Source of the DNA: Stutzerimonas sp. S1
GTDB taxonomy: Bacteria; Pseudomonadota; Gammaproteobacteria; Pseudomonadales; Pseudomonadaceae
Assembly: GCF_025966695.1 (NCBI RefSeq)
Contig: NZ_JAOEIY010000001.1
Coordinates: 692,474-756,473 of the forward strand
Reading direction: 5' to 3'
DNA: 64,000 bases
Shown: piece by piece, positions 25,416-35,953 of the stretch
Layout of the letters: every line of letters starts with the position of its first letter
Position numbering within the stretch: the first letter of the stretch is position 1
Program-made: the position numbers and the translations under genes
The notes under the pieces: model-generated
Told to the model about the DNA's origin: nothing
Databases searched by the model: none
The model's input: only the letters and a program-made list of their open reading frames with translations

Positions 25416-26197
25416 ACGGCGAAGCGCTGATCCAGGTGCGCGGACTGGTGAACCGCTTCGGCCGCCAGACCGTGCACGACAATCTCGACCTGGATATCCG
25501 CCGAGGCGAGATCCTCGGCGTGGTCGGCGGCTCGGGTACCGGCAAGTCGGTGCTGCTGCGCAGCATCGTCGGCCTGCGCCGGCCGAACGCCGGCAGCGTG
25601 CGGGTGTTCGGCGAGGACCTGCTGGCGCTGCCGGCCGAGCGCCGCTCGCAGGTGGAACGACGCTTCGGCGTGCTGTTCCAACGCGGCGCACTGTTCACCT
25701 CGCTGAACCTGCAGGAGAACGTCGCGCTGCCCCTGATCGAGCATGCCGGGCTGGCGCGCGCCGATGCCGAGCATCTGGCGCGACTCAAGCTGGCGCTGGC
25801 CGGCCTGCCCGCCGACGCCACGTGCAAGTACCCCGACGAGCTCTCCGGCGGCATGGTCAAGCGCGCCGCACTGGCCCGCGCGCTGGCGTTGGACCCGGAA
25901 GTGCTGTTTCTCGACGAACCCACCGCCGGCCTCGACCCCATCGGCGCCGCGGCCTTCGATCAGCTGATTCTGACCCTGCGCGATGCGCTGGGCCTGAGTG
26001 TGTTCCTGGTCACCCATGATCTCGACACGCTCTACACCATCTGCGACCGCGTCGCGGTGCTGGCGCGCAAGCGCGTGCTGGTGGCCGATCGACTGGAGGT
26101 GGTCGAGGCCACCGACGACGCCTGGATTCGCGACTACTTTCACGGCCCGCGTGGCCGCGCGGCACAACAAGCCGCCCTCGTGCAGGAGAGTTCCTGA
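25412..26197 (+). CDS. MlaF-type ABC ATPase of the MCE system
   Basis: 261-residue ATPase paired with the STAS-MlaE permease. Walker A GGSGTGKSVLLRSIVGL, Q-loop GVLFQRGALFTSL (the FQ.GALF pattern is typical of MlaF/Ttg2A), signature LSGGMVKRAALARALAL and Walker B EVLFLDEPTAGLDPIG are intact. The start is GTG 25412, overlapping the permease stop by 4 bases. It overlaps the MCE gene by one base at its end. Confidence 0.93.
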   Translation: MNGEALIQVRGLVNRFGRQTVHDNLDLDIRRGEILGVVGGSGTGKSVLLRSIVGLRRPNAGSVRVFGEDLLALPAERRSQVERRFGVLFQRGALFTSLNLQENVALPLIEHAGLARADAEHLARLKLALAGLPADATCKYPDELSGGMVKRAALARALALDPEVLFLDEPTAGLDPIGAAAFDQLILTLRDALGLSVFLVTHDLDTLYTICDRVAVLARKRVLVADRLEVVEATDDAWIRDYFHGPRGRAAQQAALVQESS

Positions 26198-27135
26198 TGG
26201 AAACCCGTGCCCATCATGTGCTGATCGGTCTGTTCACCGTGCTTGCGGTGGGTGGCGCACTGCTCTTCGCCCTGTGGCTGGGCAAGGCCAGCATCGACCG
26301 CGAGTACGACCGCTACGAGGTGAGTTTCAGCCGCGCGGTCAGCGGCCTGTCGTCTGGCAGCTCGGTGGAGTACAGCGGCATCAAGGTCGGCGATGTCGAA
26401 CAGCTGTGGCTGGAGCCGGAAGACCCGCGCAAGGTCCGCGCACGCATCCGCGTTTACGCCGGCACGCCGATCAAGCAGGACACCCGCGCCCGTCTGGCGC
26501 TGGCCAACATCACCGGCAGCATGGTCATCCAGTTGCACAGCGGCTCGCCCGGCAGTCCGCCGTTGCAGGCCAAGCGCGGCGAACTGCCGGTGATCATCGC
26601 CGACCCGTCGCCGCTCTCGGCGCTGCTGGAGAACGGTGAGGACCTGATGTCCAACATCAACAACCTGCTGCGTAACGCCAACCAGCTGTTTTCCGCGGAG
26701 AACAGCCGGCGCATTGGCCAGACCCTGCAGCATCTCGAGCAGGCCACCAGTGTGCTCTCCGAGCAGCGCGCCGACCTCGGAGCGGCACTGACCCAGCTCA
26801 GCCAGCTCGGTCGACAGACCAACACCGTGCTGGAAGAAGTCACCCGCCTGACGCGCAACACCAACGGCCTGCTCGACGATCAGGGCCGCGCGCTGCTCGA
26901 CAGCGCACAACAGTCGATGGCCGCGCTGGAACGCGCCACCAGCCGCCTCGACAGCCTGCTGGCGCACAACCAGGGCGCGCTCGACAACGGCCTGCAGGGG
27001 CTCGGCGAGCTGGGCCCGGCGCTCAACGAGCTGCGTGGCACGCTCGGTGCGCTGCGCCGGGTGAGCCAGCGCCTGGAAGACAACCCGAGCGGCTTCCTGC
27101 TCGGCCGCGAGAAGATCGAGGAGTTCACCCCATGA
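26197..27135 (+). CDS. MCE/MlaD domain protein
   Basis: 312-residue membrane-anchored periplasmic protein. One N-terminal membrane segment (VLIGLFTVLAVGGALLFALWL) is followed by a single MCE domain at about 38-115 (VSGLSSGSSVEYSGIKVGDV; LALANITGSMVIQLHSG). The remaining ~190 residues are a long coiled-coil needle-like region (HLEQATSVLSEQRADLGAAL, then repeated TSRLDSLLAHNQG-type heptads). It probably forms a hexameric lipid channel reaching across the periplasm. This architecture resembles single-MCE proteins with helical tails rather than the compact MlaD. Confidence 0.92.
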   Translation: METRAHHVLIGLFTVLAVGGALLFALWLGKASIDREYDRYEVSFSRAVSGLSSGSSVEYSGIKVGDVEQLWLEPEDPRKVRARIRVYAGTPIKQDTRARLALANITGSMVIQLHSGSPGSPPLQAKRGELPVIIADPSPLSALLENGEDLMSNINNLLRNANQLFSAENSRRIGQTLQHLEQATSVLSEQRADLGAALTQLSQLGRQTNTVLEEVTRLTRNTNGLLDDQGRALLDSAQQSMAALERATSRLDSLLAHNQGALDNGLQGLGELGPALNELRGTLGALRRVSQRLEDNPSGFLLGREKIEEFTP

Positions 27136-27752
27136 AGCGTGCATCGCTCTGCCGCATCGCCCTGGCTGCCATGGCGATGCTGCTGTCCGCCTGCTCGATC
27201 CTGCCGGACAGCGAACCGCTGCGCGTGTTCCTGCTGCCCAGCGCCATCACCACGCAGCCTCCGGCCACGCAGCCGGAACGCGAGCTGACGCTGCGGGTGC
27301 GCACACCGCAGGCCAGCCGGATCCTCGCCAGCCCGCGCATCGCCGTGGTGCCGCAGGGCCACCAGATCAGCGCCTACCAGGGCGCGCGCTGGAGCGATGC
27401 GGCGCCGACGCTGTTGCGTGACCGACTGATCGAAGCCTTCCAGGCCAGCGGCCAGCTGGCCTCGGTCAGCAGCGATGACGGCGGCGTGCACGCCGATCTC
27501 GAGCTGATCGGCGATCTGCGCGCGTTCCAGAGCGTCTACCTCGACGGTTCGCCGCAGGTGCTGATCCGTTTCGATGCCAGCCTGATCGACAGCGACAGCC
27601 AGCGCAGCATCGCCAGCCGCCGCTTCGAGATCCGTCAGCCGAGCCAGGATCCGCAGCTGGACGCGGTAGTCGAAGCCTTCGGCCAGGCCAGCGACGAACT
27701 GAGTCGTCAGCTGCTCGCCTGGGTGCTGGCGCAGTCAGGCGCCAAGCCCTAG
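27132..27752 (+). CDS. ABC transport auxiliary lipoprotein (PqiC-like, ABC_trans_aux)
   Basis: 206-residue lipoprotein. The signal ends with lipobox LLSAC (cysteine near residue 21). The mature part contains YQGARWSDAAPTLLRDRLIEAF, the hallmark of the PqiC/YmbA-type auxiliary family (key part ARWSDAAP). It is probably anchored in the outer membrane as the receiving partner for the MCE tunnel. It overlaps the MCE gene by 4 bases and ends the operon. Confidence 0.92.
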   Translation: MKRASLCRIALAAMAMLLSACSILPDSEPLRVFLLPSAITTQPPATQPERELTLRVRTPQASRILASPRIAVVPQGHQISAYQGARWSDAAPTLLRDRLIEAFQASGQLASVSSDDGGVHADLELIGDLRAFQSVYLDGSPQVLIRFDASLIDSDSQRSIASRRFEIRQPSQDPQLDAVVEAFGQASDELSRQLLAWVLAQSGAKP

Positions 27753-27767
27753 GCTAGAGCGCTTGGC

Positions 27768-27785
27768 AGGTGCCAGATGGCACCT
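27768..27785. promoter_or_regulatory. 8-bp perfect dyad between MCE and efflux operons
   Basis: AGGTGCCA and TGGCACCT are separated by GA. It sits 16 bases after the lipoprotein stop and about 75 bases before the HlyD gene. It could be a weak terminator or an operator for the efflux operon. No T-run follows. Confidence 0.4.
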
Positions 27786-27859
27786 TGTTGATCTGGATGA
27801 ATTTCCCGCAAGCCGTCTTCGCCTAGCATGGCGACGTCGCACTCGAGCAAGGACCCCGC

Positions 27860-28936
27860 ATGAAACCGCCCCTCAAGAAAACGCTGACCAGAACCCTGCT
27901 GGTGCTGGCGGCACTCGCGGCTGTCGGCCTGATCGCCTGGTCGGAACTGCGCACCAACGGTCTGGGCGAGGCGTTCGCCAGCGGCAACGGGCGCATCGAG
28001 GCCACCGAGATCGACGTGGCGACCAAGCTCGGCGGGCGCATCCGCGAGATTGCCGTCGACGAAGGTGACTTCGTCCAGCCCGGCCAGGTGATCGCACGGA
28101 TGGACACCGAAGTGCTCGAGGCGCAGCTCAACCAGGCGCGGGCGCAGGTGCGCCAGGCCGAGAATGCCATCCTCACCGCGCAGGCGCTGGTGGCCATGCG
28201 CGAGAGCGAGAAGGCCACCGCCGAGGCCGTGGTGCACCAGCGCCAGGCCGAGCTGACCGCCGCGCAGAAGCGCCACAAGCGCACCGAAACCCTGGTGGCG
28301 CGCAACGCCATGGCGCGCCAGCAGCTGGACGACGATCTGGCTGCCATGCAGAGCGCCCAGGCGGCGCTCGCCGCCTCGCGCGCGCAGGTGCTGACCGCCG
28401 AAGCCGGCATCGCTGCGGCGAAATCCCAGGTGATCGAGGCGCAATCGGCGCTGGAGGCCGCGCAGGCCAGCGTCACCCGGCTGCAGGCCGATATCGCCGA
28501 CAGTGAGCTGAAGACCGATCGCGTGGCGCGCGTGCAGTACCGCGTGGCCCAGCCTGGCGAGGTGCTCGGCGCCGGCGGCAAGCTGCTCAATCTGGTCGAC
28601 CTGGCCGACGTCTACATGACCTTCTTCCTGCCCGAGCGCCAGGCCGGGCGGGTGGCGATGGGCAGCGAGGTGCGCCTGGTAATCGATGCCGCGCCGCAGT
28701 ACGTGATTCCGGCCAAGGTCAGCTATGTCGCCAGCGTCGCCCAGTTCACCCCGAAGACGGTGGAAACCGAGAGCGAGCGCGAGAAGCTGATGTTCCGCGT
28801 CAAGGCGCGCATCGATCCCGCGCTGCTGAAGAAACACATGGAGCAGGTCAAGACCGGCCTGCCCGGCATGGCTTATCTCAAGCTGGATGATGCCGCCGAA
28901 TGGCCGGCGCACCTGCAGATCAACGTCAGCCCATGA
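27860..28936 (+). CDS. HlyD/MFP periplasmic adaptor (YhiI-like)
   Basis: 358-residue membrane fusion protein. One N-terminal membrane segment (about 9-28) is followed by a biotinyl-lipoyl half domain ([22 protein letters not shown]) and a long alpha-helical coiled-coil hairpin (about 85-205). Then comes a second half domain and beta barrel ([40 protein letters not shown]). It links an inner-membrane exporter to an outer-membrane factor. Its stop overlaps the ABC gene start by 4 bases. Confidence 0.92.
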   Translation: MKPPLKKTLTRTLLVLAALAAVGLIAWSELRTNGLGEAFASGNGRIEATEIDVATKLGGRIREIAVDEGDFVQPGQVIARMDTEVLEAQLNQARAQVRQAENAILTAQALVAMRESEKATAEAVVHQRQAELTAAQKRHKRTETLVARNAMARQQLDDDLAAMQSAQAALAASRAQVLTAEAGIAAAKSQVIEAQSALEAAQASVTRLQADIADSELKTDRVARVQYRVAQPGEVLGAGGKLLNLVDLADVYMTFFLPERQAGRVAMGSEVRLVIDAAPQYVIPAKVSYVASVAQFTPKTVETESEREKLMFRVKARIDPALLKKHMEQVKTGLPGMAYLKLDDAAEWPAHLQINVSP

Positions 28937-31668
28937 GCGACCCGATCGTCGCGCGCCTGCAGGACGTCGGCCTGCGCTACGGCACCACCCAGGCGCTGGA
29001 TGCCATCAGCCTGGACATCCCGGCCGGCTGCATGGTCGGGTTGATCGGCCCGGATGGCGTCGGCAAGTCCAGCCTGCTGGCGCTGATCGCCGGCGCCCGG
29101 CAGATCCAGACCGGCCGCGTGCAGGTGCTCGACGGCGACATGGCCGAGCGGCGCCACCGTCGCGACGTCTGCCCGCGCATCGCCTACATGCCACAGGGCC
29201 TGGGGCGCAATCTCTACCCGACGCTGACGATTGCGGAGAACCTCGAGTTCTTCGGCCGGCTGTTCGGCCAGGCGGCCGACGAACGTCGCTGGCGCATCGA
29301 CGAACTGACCCGCAGCACCGGCCTGCGGCCGTTCCTCGACCGCCCGGCCGGCAAGCTCTCGGGCGGCATGAAGCAGAAGCTCGGGCTGTGCTGCGCACTG
29401 ATCCATGATCCCGACCTGCTGATCCTCGACGAACCGACCACCGGCGTCGATCCGCTGTCGCGCAACCAGTTCTGGGAACTGATCGCGCGCATCCGCGCCG
29501 AGCGCCCGCAAATGAGCGTGCTGGTAGCCACCGCCTACATGGACGAGGCGCAGCGCTTCGATCACCTGGTGGCGATGGACGCGGGCCGCCTGCTCGCCAC
29601 CGGCAGCCCGAGCGAGCTGCTGGCACGCACCGGCAGCGACAGTCTGGAGGAGGCCTTCATCGGTCTGCTGCCGGAAGAGAAGCGCCGCCAGCACCGCGAG
29701 CTGGTGATCCCGCCGCGCCAGCACAACGACGCCATCGCCATCGAGGCCCACGGCCTGACCATGCGCTTCGGCGACTTCGTCGCGGTGGACCGGGTGAATT
29801 TCCGCATCGAACGCGGCGAGATCTTCGGCTTCCTCGGCTCCAACGGCTGCGGCAAGACCACCACCATGAAGATGCTCACCGGCCTGTTGCCGGCCAGCGA
29901 AGGCCAGGCGCTGCTGTTCGGCAAGACGGTAGACCCGCACGACATGGCGACCCGCCAGCGGGTCGGCTACATGTCGCAGGCGTTCTCGCTGTACAGCGAG
30001 CTGAGCGTGCGGCAGAACCTCGAGCTGCATGCGCGGCTGTTCCACATCCCGGCCGAGCGGCGCGCCGAGCGCATCCAGCAGATGCTCGAGCGCTTCGGTC
30101 TGACCAGCGAGGCCGACAGCCTGCCCGGCAGCCTGCCGCTGGGCGTGCGCCAGCGTTTGTCGCTGGCCGTGGCGGTGATCCATAACCCGGAAATGCTGAT
30201 CCTCGACGAACCGACTTCGGGCGTCGATCCGGTGGCCCGCGACGGCTTCTGGGAGCTGCTGGTGCAGCTGTCGCGCGAAGACGGCGTGACCATCTTCATC
30301 TCCACCCACTTCATGAACGAGGCGCTGCGCTGCGACCGCATCTCGCTGATGCACGCCGGCCGCGTGCTCGACAGCGACACCCCGCAGGCGCTGATGGCCA
30401 AGCGCGGGCTGCCGACGCTGGAAGAAACCTTCATCGCCTACCTCGAAGACGCCGCCGCCGAAGCCGAGCCGGCCACGCCGGACGGCCTGGCGCAGACGCG
30501 CACGCCCCCGGCGCCGGCTACCCGCGGCAACGCACAGCAGAGCCGCTTCAGCCTGCGCCGGCTGCTCAGCTACACCCGTCGCGAATCGATGGAGCTGCGC
30601 CGTGACCCGATCCGCGCCACTTTGGCCATGCTCGGCACGGTGATCCTGATGTTCATCATGGGTTACGGGGTCAGCTTCGACGTCGAGAACCTGACCTACG
30701 CGGTGCTCGACCGCGACCAGACCACCACCAGCCAGAGCTACCTGCTGAACATCGCCGGCTCGCGCTATTTCATCGAAAAAGCACCGCTGGCCAGCTACGA
30801 CGAGCTCGATACGCGCCTACGCAGCGGCGACATCAGCCTGGCGGTGGAGATTCCCCCAAACTTCGGTCGTGACCTCAAGCGCGGGGCGGTGCCGCAGGTG
30901 GCGTTCTGGATCGACGGCGCCATGCCGATGCGCGCCGACACCATCAAGGGCTACGTGCAGGGTATCCACCTCACCTACTTGCAACAGCTGGCCCGCGATG
31001 CCGGCGTCGACGGCCTGCTCACGCCAGCCGACGTCGCCATCCGCTACCGCTACAACCCGGACGTGCAGAGCCTGCCGGCGATGGTGCCGGCAATGATCCC
31101 GCTGCTGCTGATGATGATTCCGGCGATGCTTACCGCCCTCGGCGTGGTGCGCGAGAAGGAACTGGGCTCGATCACCAACTTCTACGTCACGCCGACCACC
31201 CGCCTGGAGTTCCTGCTCGGCAAGCAGCTGCCCTATATCGCCCTGGGCATGTTCAACTTCGTCACCCTGGCGCTGCTGGCGGTGTTCGTCTTCGACATTC
31301 CGATCAAGGGCAGCATCCTCACCCTGTGCCTCGGCGCGCTGCTCTACGTCGCCTGCGCCACCGGCCTGGGCCTGTTGATGTCGTCGATCCTCAACAGCCA
31401 GATCGCGGCGATCTTCGGCACCACCATCGTCACGCTGCTGCCGGCCATCCAGTTCTCCGGACTGATCCACCCGGTTTCGGCGATGGAGGGCGTCGGCGCG
31501 TTCGTCGGCAAGCTCTACCCGACCAGCCACTTCCTCATCATCAGCCGCGGGGTGTTCTCCAAGGCGCTGGGGTTGGCCGAGCTGTACCCGTATTTCATCC
31601 CCATGCTGCTGGCCATTCCGCTGCTGACCCTGCTCAGCGTCGCGGGCCTGCGCAAGCAGGAGAAATGA
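28933..31668 (+). CDS. rbbA: RbbA-type ABC exporter: two ATPase domains fused to an ABC-2 permease
   Basis: 911-residue fusion. Domain 1 (about 1-230) has Walker [10 protein letters not shown], signature [11 protein letters not shown] and Walker [14 protein letters not shown]. Domain 2 (about 265-500) has [16 protein letters not shown], a degenerate signature [11 protein letters not shown] and [12 protein letters not shown]. The C-terminal ~370 residues form an ABC-2 permease with a periplasmic loop after the first segment and [19 protein letters not shown]. The layout matches E. coli RbbA/YhiH. It works with the adjacent adaptor and permease, probably in export of drugs or other hydrophobic compounds. 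The ribosome-linked role of E. coli RbbA is not testable here. The start overlaps the adaptor stop. Confidence 0.92.
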   Translation: MSDPIVARLQDVGLRYGTTQALDAISLDIPAGCMVGLIGPDGVGKSSLLALIAGARQIQTGRVQVLDGDMAERRHRRDVCPRIAYMPQGLGRNLYPTLTIAENLEFFGRLFGQAADERRWRIDELTRSTGLRPFLDRPAGKLSGGMKQKLGLCCALIHDPDLLILDEPTTGVDPLSRNQFWELIARIRAERPQMSVLVATAYMDEAQRFDHLVAMDAGRLLATGSPSELLARTGSDSLEEAFIGLLPEEKRRQHRELVIPPRQHNDAIAIEAHGLTMRFGDFVAVDRVNFRIERGEIFGFLGSNGCGKTTTMKMLTGLLPASEGQALLFGKTVDPHDMATRQRVGYMSQAFSLYSELSVRQNLELHARLFHIPAERRAERIQQMLERFGLTSEADSLPGSLPLGVRQRLSLAVAVIHNPEMLILDEPTSGVDPVARDGFWELLVQLSREDGVTIFISTHFMNEALRCDRISLMHAGRVLDSDTPQALMAKRGLPTLEETFIAYLEDAAAEAEPATPDGLAQTRTPPAPATRGNAQQSRFSLRRLLSYTRRESMELRRDPIRATLAMLGTVILMFIMGYGVSFDVENLTYAVLDRDQTTTSQSYLLNIAGSRYFIEKAPLASYDELDTRLRSGDISLAVEIPPNFGRDLKRGAVPQVAFWIDGAMPMRADTIKGYVQGIHLTYLQQLARDAGVDGLLTPADVAIRYRYNPDVQSLPAMVPAMIPLLLMMIPAMLTALGVVREKELGSITNFYVTPTTRLEFLLGKQLPYIALGMFNFVTLALLAVFVFDIPIKGSILTLCLGALLYVACATGLGLLMSSILNSQIAAIFGTTIVTLLPAIQFSGLIHPVSAMEGVGAFVGKLYPTSHFLIISRGVFSKALGLAELYPYFIPMLLAIPLLTLLSVAGLRKQEK

Positions 31669-31669
31669 C

Positions 31670-32797
31670 ATGGGTGCCACCCGCCGCAAGCTCAGCAACA
31701 TCCTCCAGCTCGGCCTCAAGGAGTTGCGCAGCCTCTACCGCGACACAGCGATGCTGGTGCTGATCATCTATTCGTTCACTGTAGCCATCTACGAAGGCGC
31801 CACTGCCGTGCCGGAAGCGCCGCACCGCGCCAGCATCGCCGTGGTCGACGAGGACCGCTCGCAGGCCTCGCTGCGCATCATCAACGCCTTTCAGCTGCCC
31901 TACTTCATCCAGCCCAAGGCCATCAGCCATCAGGAGATGGACAGCGGCATGGACGCCGGCCTGTATACCTTCACTCTGAACATTCCACCGGGTTTTCAGG
32001 AAGACCTGCTGGCCGGCCGCCAGCCGACCATCCAGCTCAACGTCGACGCCACCCAGGTCAGCCAGGCGTTCACCGGCGCCGGGCACATCCAGCAGATCAT
32101 CGCCAGCGAGACCAGCGAGTTCGTCAGGCGCTACCGCGGCGGCGACGCCCTGCCGATCGACGCGGTGGTGCGCACGGCGTTCAACCCCAACCTCAGCCGC
32201 GCCTGGTTCGGCGCGGTGAACGAGGTGATCAACCAGATCACCATGCTGGCGATCATCCTCACCGGCGCGGCGCTGATCCGCGAGCGCGAACACGGCACCA
32301 TCGAGCACCTGCTGGTGATGCCGGTGACGCCGTTCGAGATCATGGTCGGCAAGGTCTGGGCGATGGGGCTGGTGGTGCTGGCCGCAGCGGCCTTCGCCCT
32401 GCGCTTCGTGGTGGAGAGCTGGCTCGACATCCCGATCGAGGGTTCGTTGCTGCTGTTCGCCGGCGGCACCGCGCTGCATCTGTTCGCGGCCACCTCGATG
32501 GGCATCTTCCTCGGCACCGTGGCGCGCTCCATGCCGCAATTGGCCCTCTTGGTGATCCTCACCCTGATCCCGCTGCAGATCCTCTCGGGTGGCGTGACCC
32601 CGCGCGAGAGCATGCCGGCGCTGGTACAGCAGGTGATGCTGTTCGCGCCGACCACCCACTTCGTCGAACTGGCCCAGGCAATCCTGTTCCGCGGCGCCGG
32701 CGCCGCGGTGATCTGGCCACAGCTGCTGGCGCTGACGGTAATCGGCGCCGTGTTCTTCCTCGGCGCGCTGGCGCGCTTGCGCAAGTCGCTGCGCTAG
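31670..32797 (+). CDS. ABC-2 type permease (YhhJ-like)
   Basis: 375-residue inner-membrane permease with an N-terminal segment (about 30), a large periplasmic domain (about 45-180) and five C-terminal segments. IREREHGTIEHLLVMPVTPF is the diagnostic ABC-2 motif (key part EHGTIEHLLVMPV), followed by LSGGVTPRESMPALVQ. It is the last gene of the adaptor-RbbA-YhhJ exporter and starts one base after the preceding stop. Its end overlaps the convergent diguanylate cyclase gene by 4 bases. Confidence 0.93.
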   Translation: MGATRRKLSNILQLGLKELRSLYRDTAMLVLIIYSFTVAIYEGATAVPEAPHRASIAVVDEDRSQASLRIINAFQLPYFIQPKAISHQEMDSGMDAGLYTFTLNIPPGFQEDLLAGRQPTIQLNVDATQVSQAFTGAGHIQQIIASETSEFVRRYRGGDALPIDAVVRTAFNPNLSRAWFGAVNEVINQITMLAIILTGAALIREREHGTIEHLLVMPVTPFEIMVGKVWAMGLVVLAAAAFALRFVVESWLDIPIEGSLLLFAGGTALHLFAATSMGIFLGTVARSMPQLALLVILTLIPLQILSGGVTPRESMPALVQQVMLFAPTTHFVELAQAILFRGAGAAVIWPQLLALTVIGAVFFLGALARLRKSLR

Positions 32798-33747
32798 CCC
32801 GGCCGGCCCTGCACGACCCGGTTGCGTCCGCCGCGCTTGGCGCGGAACAGCGCCAGGTCGGCTTCGCTCAACAGGGCATCCAGCGTGCTGGAACCGTCCC
32901 GGCAAGCGCTGACGCCGAAGCTCGCGGTACAGCGAACCGTGCGCTCGCCATCGGCCACGGCCACCGCCGCGATCGCCAGGCGCAGACGCTCGGCGATCGC
33001 CAGCCCCTGGTCCCGCTCGGTATCGGCGAGGATCAGCGCGAACTCCTCGCCGCCCAGGCGACCCAGCACATCCGCCGGACGCACCAGAGGACGTAACGCC
33101 GCGGCGATGGCCCGCAGCAGCTGATCGCCCGCAGCATGCCCGCAGGTGTCGTTGACCTGCTTGAAGTGATCGATATCGAACATGACCACCGCCATCGGCC
33201 GCGGCCGACGGTTGTGCACAAAGGCCCGCTCGCCCAGTTCGAAGAACGCCCGGCGGTTGTTCAGGCCGGTCAGTTCGTCGGTCCGCGCCAACGCCTCGGC
33301 GCGCGTCATCGCCAGGTGCGCTTCCTGCTCGATGCGCTTGCGCTCGGTGATGTCGGTGGCGATTTCCAGCCGCACCAGGCGCCCGTCGGTCCAGGGTATC
33401 GCCTGATCGCGACACTGGTACCAGTGGCCGTTGGCGGTGTTCTGGAACTCCCAGACATGCACCCCGGTGGGTTGTCCGTGGGCGTCGAGCAGTTTTGCGT
33501 TGCTGCAGAACTGACACGGACCCTGCTGACCAGTCTGCAGGACCTGCCAGCAGGTCTTGCCCTGATAGGCGCCCCAGATGTTGCGCCCGTACTCGTTGAG
33601 ATACAGCAGCTCGTACGTCTGCATATCGGAGACATAGACCAACGCATCCAGCCGGTCGAGGATACCGGCGATGCCATGCTCCTGTTCGCTGGGCGTACTG
33701 ACCACCAGCGTATCGCGGCTACCGCCTGATACGGGACTCTGGGACAA
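32794..33747 (-). CDS. PAS-GGDEF diguanylate cyclase
   Basis: Predicted cytoplasmic cyclic-di-GMP synthase of 317 residues. An N-terminal PAS domain (about 25-135) holds a GPCQFC pair of cysteines that may sense redox state or bind metal. A GGDEF domain follows, with active site GGEEF (about 232-236). RPAD five residues before it is an intact inhibitory I-site (RxxD), so product inhibition is likely. DITERKRIEQEAH is the usual PAS-to-GGDEF linker. I chose TTG 33747 because AGGAGA lies 6 bases upstream; a GTG at 33765 would place that site inside the gene. It is convergent with the exporter operon and divergent from rmlB. Confidence 0.88.
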   Translation of the reverse strand: MSQSPVSGGSRDTLVVSTPSEQEHGIAGILDRLDALVYVSDMQTYELLYLNEYGRNIWGAYQGKTCWQVLQTGQQGPCQFCSNAKLLDAHGQPTGVHVWEFQNTANGHWYQCRDQAIPWTDGRLVRLEIATDITERKRIEQEAHLAMTRAEALARTDELTGLNNRRAFFELGERAFVHNRRPRPMAVVMFDIDHFKQVNDTCGHAAGDQLLRAIAAALRPLVRPADVLGRLGGEEFALILADTERDQGLAIAERLRLAIAAVAVADGERTVRCTASFGVSACRDGSSTLDALLSEADLALFRAKRGGRNRVVQGRPG

Positions 33748-34010
33748 GACGACTCTCCTCTGCACGCCGCTTATTGTTCAGCCATTCGGTACCGGATGAG
33801 GGCGGTTCCGGCAGTCTGCAGCCCTCGAGCCGGAGGCTCTGACAGCGAGCACAGCCTGGCGTTGCGCGATTATCCATCACACACCCAGTACCATAACGGC
33901 GACCCGCCGCCGGCACCACTCGGGGAATTTTTGTATCGCCAGCCGGTCTATCCAGCCGACACATGCTTAGAGCCTGACGCTCGATAGCGCGCCAAGGAAG
34001 CCTCATCACT

Positions 34011-35084
34011 ATGCGCATTCTCGTTACCGGCGGCGCCGGATTCATCGGCTCCGCACTGATCCGCCACCTCATTCTCGATACCGAGCACAGCGTGCTCAAC
34101 CTGGACAAACTGACCTATGCCGGCAACCTGGAGTCGCTGGCTGCCGTGGAAGACAACCCGCGCTATCAGTTCCTCCAGGCCGACATCGCCGATCGTGAGC
34201 GGGTCAGCGAGGCGCTGCTGGACTTCCAGCCGGACGCCATCATGCACCTGGCCGCCGAATCCCATGTCGACCGCTCCATCGACGGCCCGGCCGAATTCAT
34301 CCAGACCAACATCGTCGGCACCTACCAGCTGCTGGAAGCCGCCCGCGCCTATTGGCAGAGCCTGCCCGACGGTCGCCGCCAGGCGTTCCGCTTCCACCAC
34401 ATTTCCACCGACGAGGTGTACGGCGACCTGCACGGCGTCGACGACCTGTTCACCGAGACCACGCCGTACGCGCCCAGCTCGCCCTACTCGGCGAGCAAGG
34501 CCGCGTCCGACCACCTGGTCCGCGCCTGGCAGCGTACCTACGGCCTGCCGGTGCTGGTGACCAACTGCTCGAACAACTACGGGCCGTTCCACTTCCCCGA
34601 GAAGCTGATCCCGCTGGTGATCCTCAACGCGCTGGATGGCAAACCGCTGCCAGTGTATGGCGACGGCTCGCAGATCCGCGACTGGCTGTTCGTCGAGGAT
34701 CACGCCCGCGCGCTGCTCAAGGTGGTCAGCGAAGGCCAGGTCGGCGAGACCTACAACATCGGCGGCCACAACGAGCAGAAGAACATCGACGTGGTGCGTG
34801 GCATCTGCGCGCTGCTGGAAGAACTGGCGCCGAACAAGCCGGCCGGCGTGGCACGCTATGAAGACCTGATCACCTTCGTCAAGGACCGCCCGGGCCACGA
34901 CCTGCGCTACGCCATCGACGCCAGCAAGATCGAACGCGAGCTCGGCTGGGTGCCGCAGGAAACCTTCCAGAGCGGCCTGCGCAAGACCGTGCAGTGGTAC
35001 CTGAACAACCTCGAATGGTGTCGTCGCGTGCAAGACGGCAGCTATCAGCGCGAGCGCCTCGGCGCCCTGGAGAACATCGCATGA
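34011..35084 (+). CDS. rmlB: dTDP-glucose 4,6-dehydratase
   Basis: 357 residues, second step of dTDP-L-rhamnose synthesis: converts dTDP-glucose to dTDP-4-keto-6-deoxyglucose. The NAD-binding motif [14 protein letters not shown] is at the N-terminus, STDEVYGDL supplies the active-site Asp-Glu pair, and YSASK gives the catalytic Tyr and Lys. [15 protein letters not shown] is typical of RmlB. It heads an operon with every junction overlapping by 4 bases. The 263 bases upstream hold a small GAGCC-GGA-GGCTC dyad near 33827. Confidence 0.96.
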   Translation: MRILVTGGAGFIGSALIRHLILDTEHSVLNLDKLTYAGNLESLAAVEDNPRYQFLQADIADRERVSEALLDFQPDAIMHLAAESHVDRSIDGPAEFIQTNIVGTYQLLEAARAYWQSLPDGRRQAFRFHHISTDEVYGDLHGVDDLFTETTPYAPSSPYSASKAASDHLVRAWQRTYGLPVLVTNCSNNYGPFHFPEKLIPLVILNALDGKPLPVYGDGSQIRDWLFVEDHARALLKVVSEGQVGETYNIGGHNEQKNIDVVRGICALLEELAPNKPAGVARYEDLITFVKDRPGHDLRYAIDASKIERELGWVPQETFQSGLRKTVQWYLNNLEWCRRVQDGSYQRERLGALENIA

Positions 35085-35953
35085 AAGGAATCATTCTGGC
35101 CGGTGGCTCCGGCACCCGTCTGCACCCCATCACCCTCGGCGTCTCCAAGCAGCTGCTGCCGATCTACGACAAGCCGATGGTCTATTACCCGATTTCGGTG
35201 CTGATGCTCGCCGGGATCCGCGACATCCTGGTCATCTCCACCCCGCACGACCTGCCGCAGTACCAGAACCTGCTGGGTGACGGCAGCCAGTTCGGCGTGC
35301 GTTTCAGCTATGCCGAGCAGCCCTCGCCGGATGGCCTGGCCCAGGCCTTCCTGATCGGTGAAGAGTTCATCGGCGACGATTCGGTGTGCCTGATCCTCGG
35401 CGACAACATCTTCCACGGCCAGCATTTCACCGAGAAGCTGCAGCGTGCCGCGCGCCAGGAGAAGGGCGCCACGGTGTTCGGCTACTGGGTCAAGGACCCG
35501 GAGCGCTTCGGCGTGATCGACTTCGACGAGAACGGCAAGGCGCTGTCCATCGAGGAGAAGCCGAAGAAGCCGAAGTCCAGCTATGCGGTGACCGGCCTTT
35601 ACTTCTACGACAACGACGTGATCGAGATCGCCAAGTCGATCAAGCCGTCGCCGCGCGGCGAGCTGGAGATCACCGACGTCAACATGGCCTACCTCAAGCG
35701 CGGCGACCTCAACGTCGAACGCTTCGGCCGCGGCTTCGCCTGGCTCGACACCGGCACCCACGACAGCCTGCTGGAAGCCTCGCAGTACGTGCAAACCATC
35801 GAGCACCGCCAGGGTCTGAAGGTCGCCTGCCTGGAGGAGATCGCCTACCAGCAGAAGTGGATCGACCGCGAGCAGCTGCTGCGCCGCGCCGACGCCCTAG
35901 GCAAGACCGGCTACGGCCAGTACCTGTTCAAGTTGGCGGGTGAAGACGCATGA
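35081..35953 (+). CDS. rmlA: Glucose-1-phosphate thymidylyltransferase
   Basis: 290 residues, first step of dTDP-L-rhamnose synthesis: glucose-1-phosphate plus dTTP to dTDP-glucose. The nucleotidyltransferase motif [11 protein letters not shown] is at the N-terminus, with [18 protein letters not shown] and [10 protein letters not shown] typical of the short RmlA type. ATG 35081 overlaps the rmlB stop. The open frame extends 29 codons further upstream inside rmlB and is not used. Confidence 0.97.
   Translation: MKGIILAGGSGTRLHPITLGVSKQLLPIYDKPMVYYPISVLMLAGIRDILVISTPHDLPQYQNLLGDGSQFGVRFSYAEQPSPDGLAQAFLIGEEFIGDDSVCLILGDNIFHGQHFTEKLQRAARQEKGATVFGYWVKDPERFGVIDFDENGKALSIEEKPKKPKSSYAVTGLYFYDNDVIEIAKSIKPSPRGELEITDVNMAYLKRGDLNVERFGRGFAWLDTGTHDSLLEASQYVQTIEHRQGLKVACLEEIAYQQKWIDREQLLRRADALGKTGYGQYLFKLAGEDA

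Noticed and set aside
27777..27790. TGGCACC near 27778 as a sigma-54 promoter of the efflux operon
   Set aside because: No GC at the -12 position; the bases belong to the dyad at 27768-27785.
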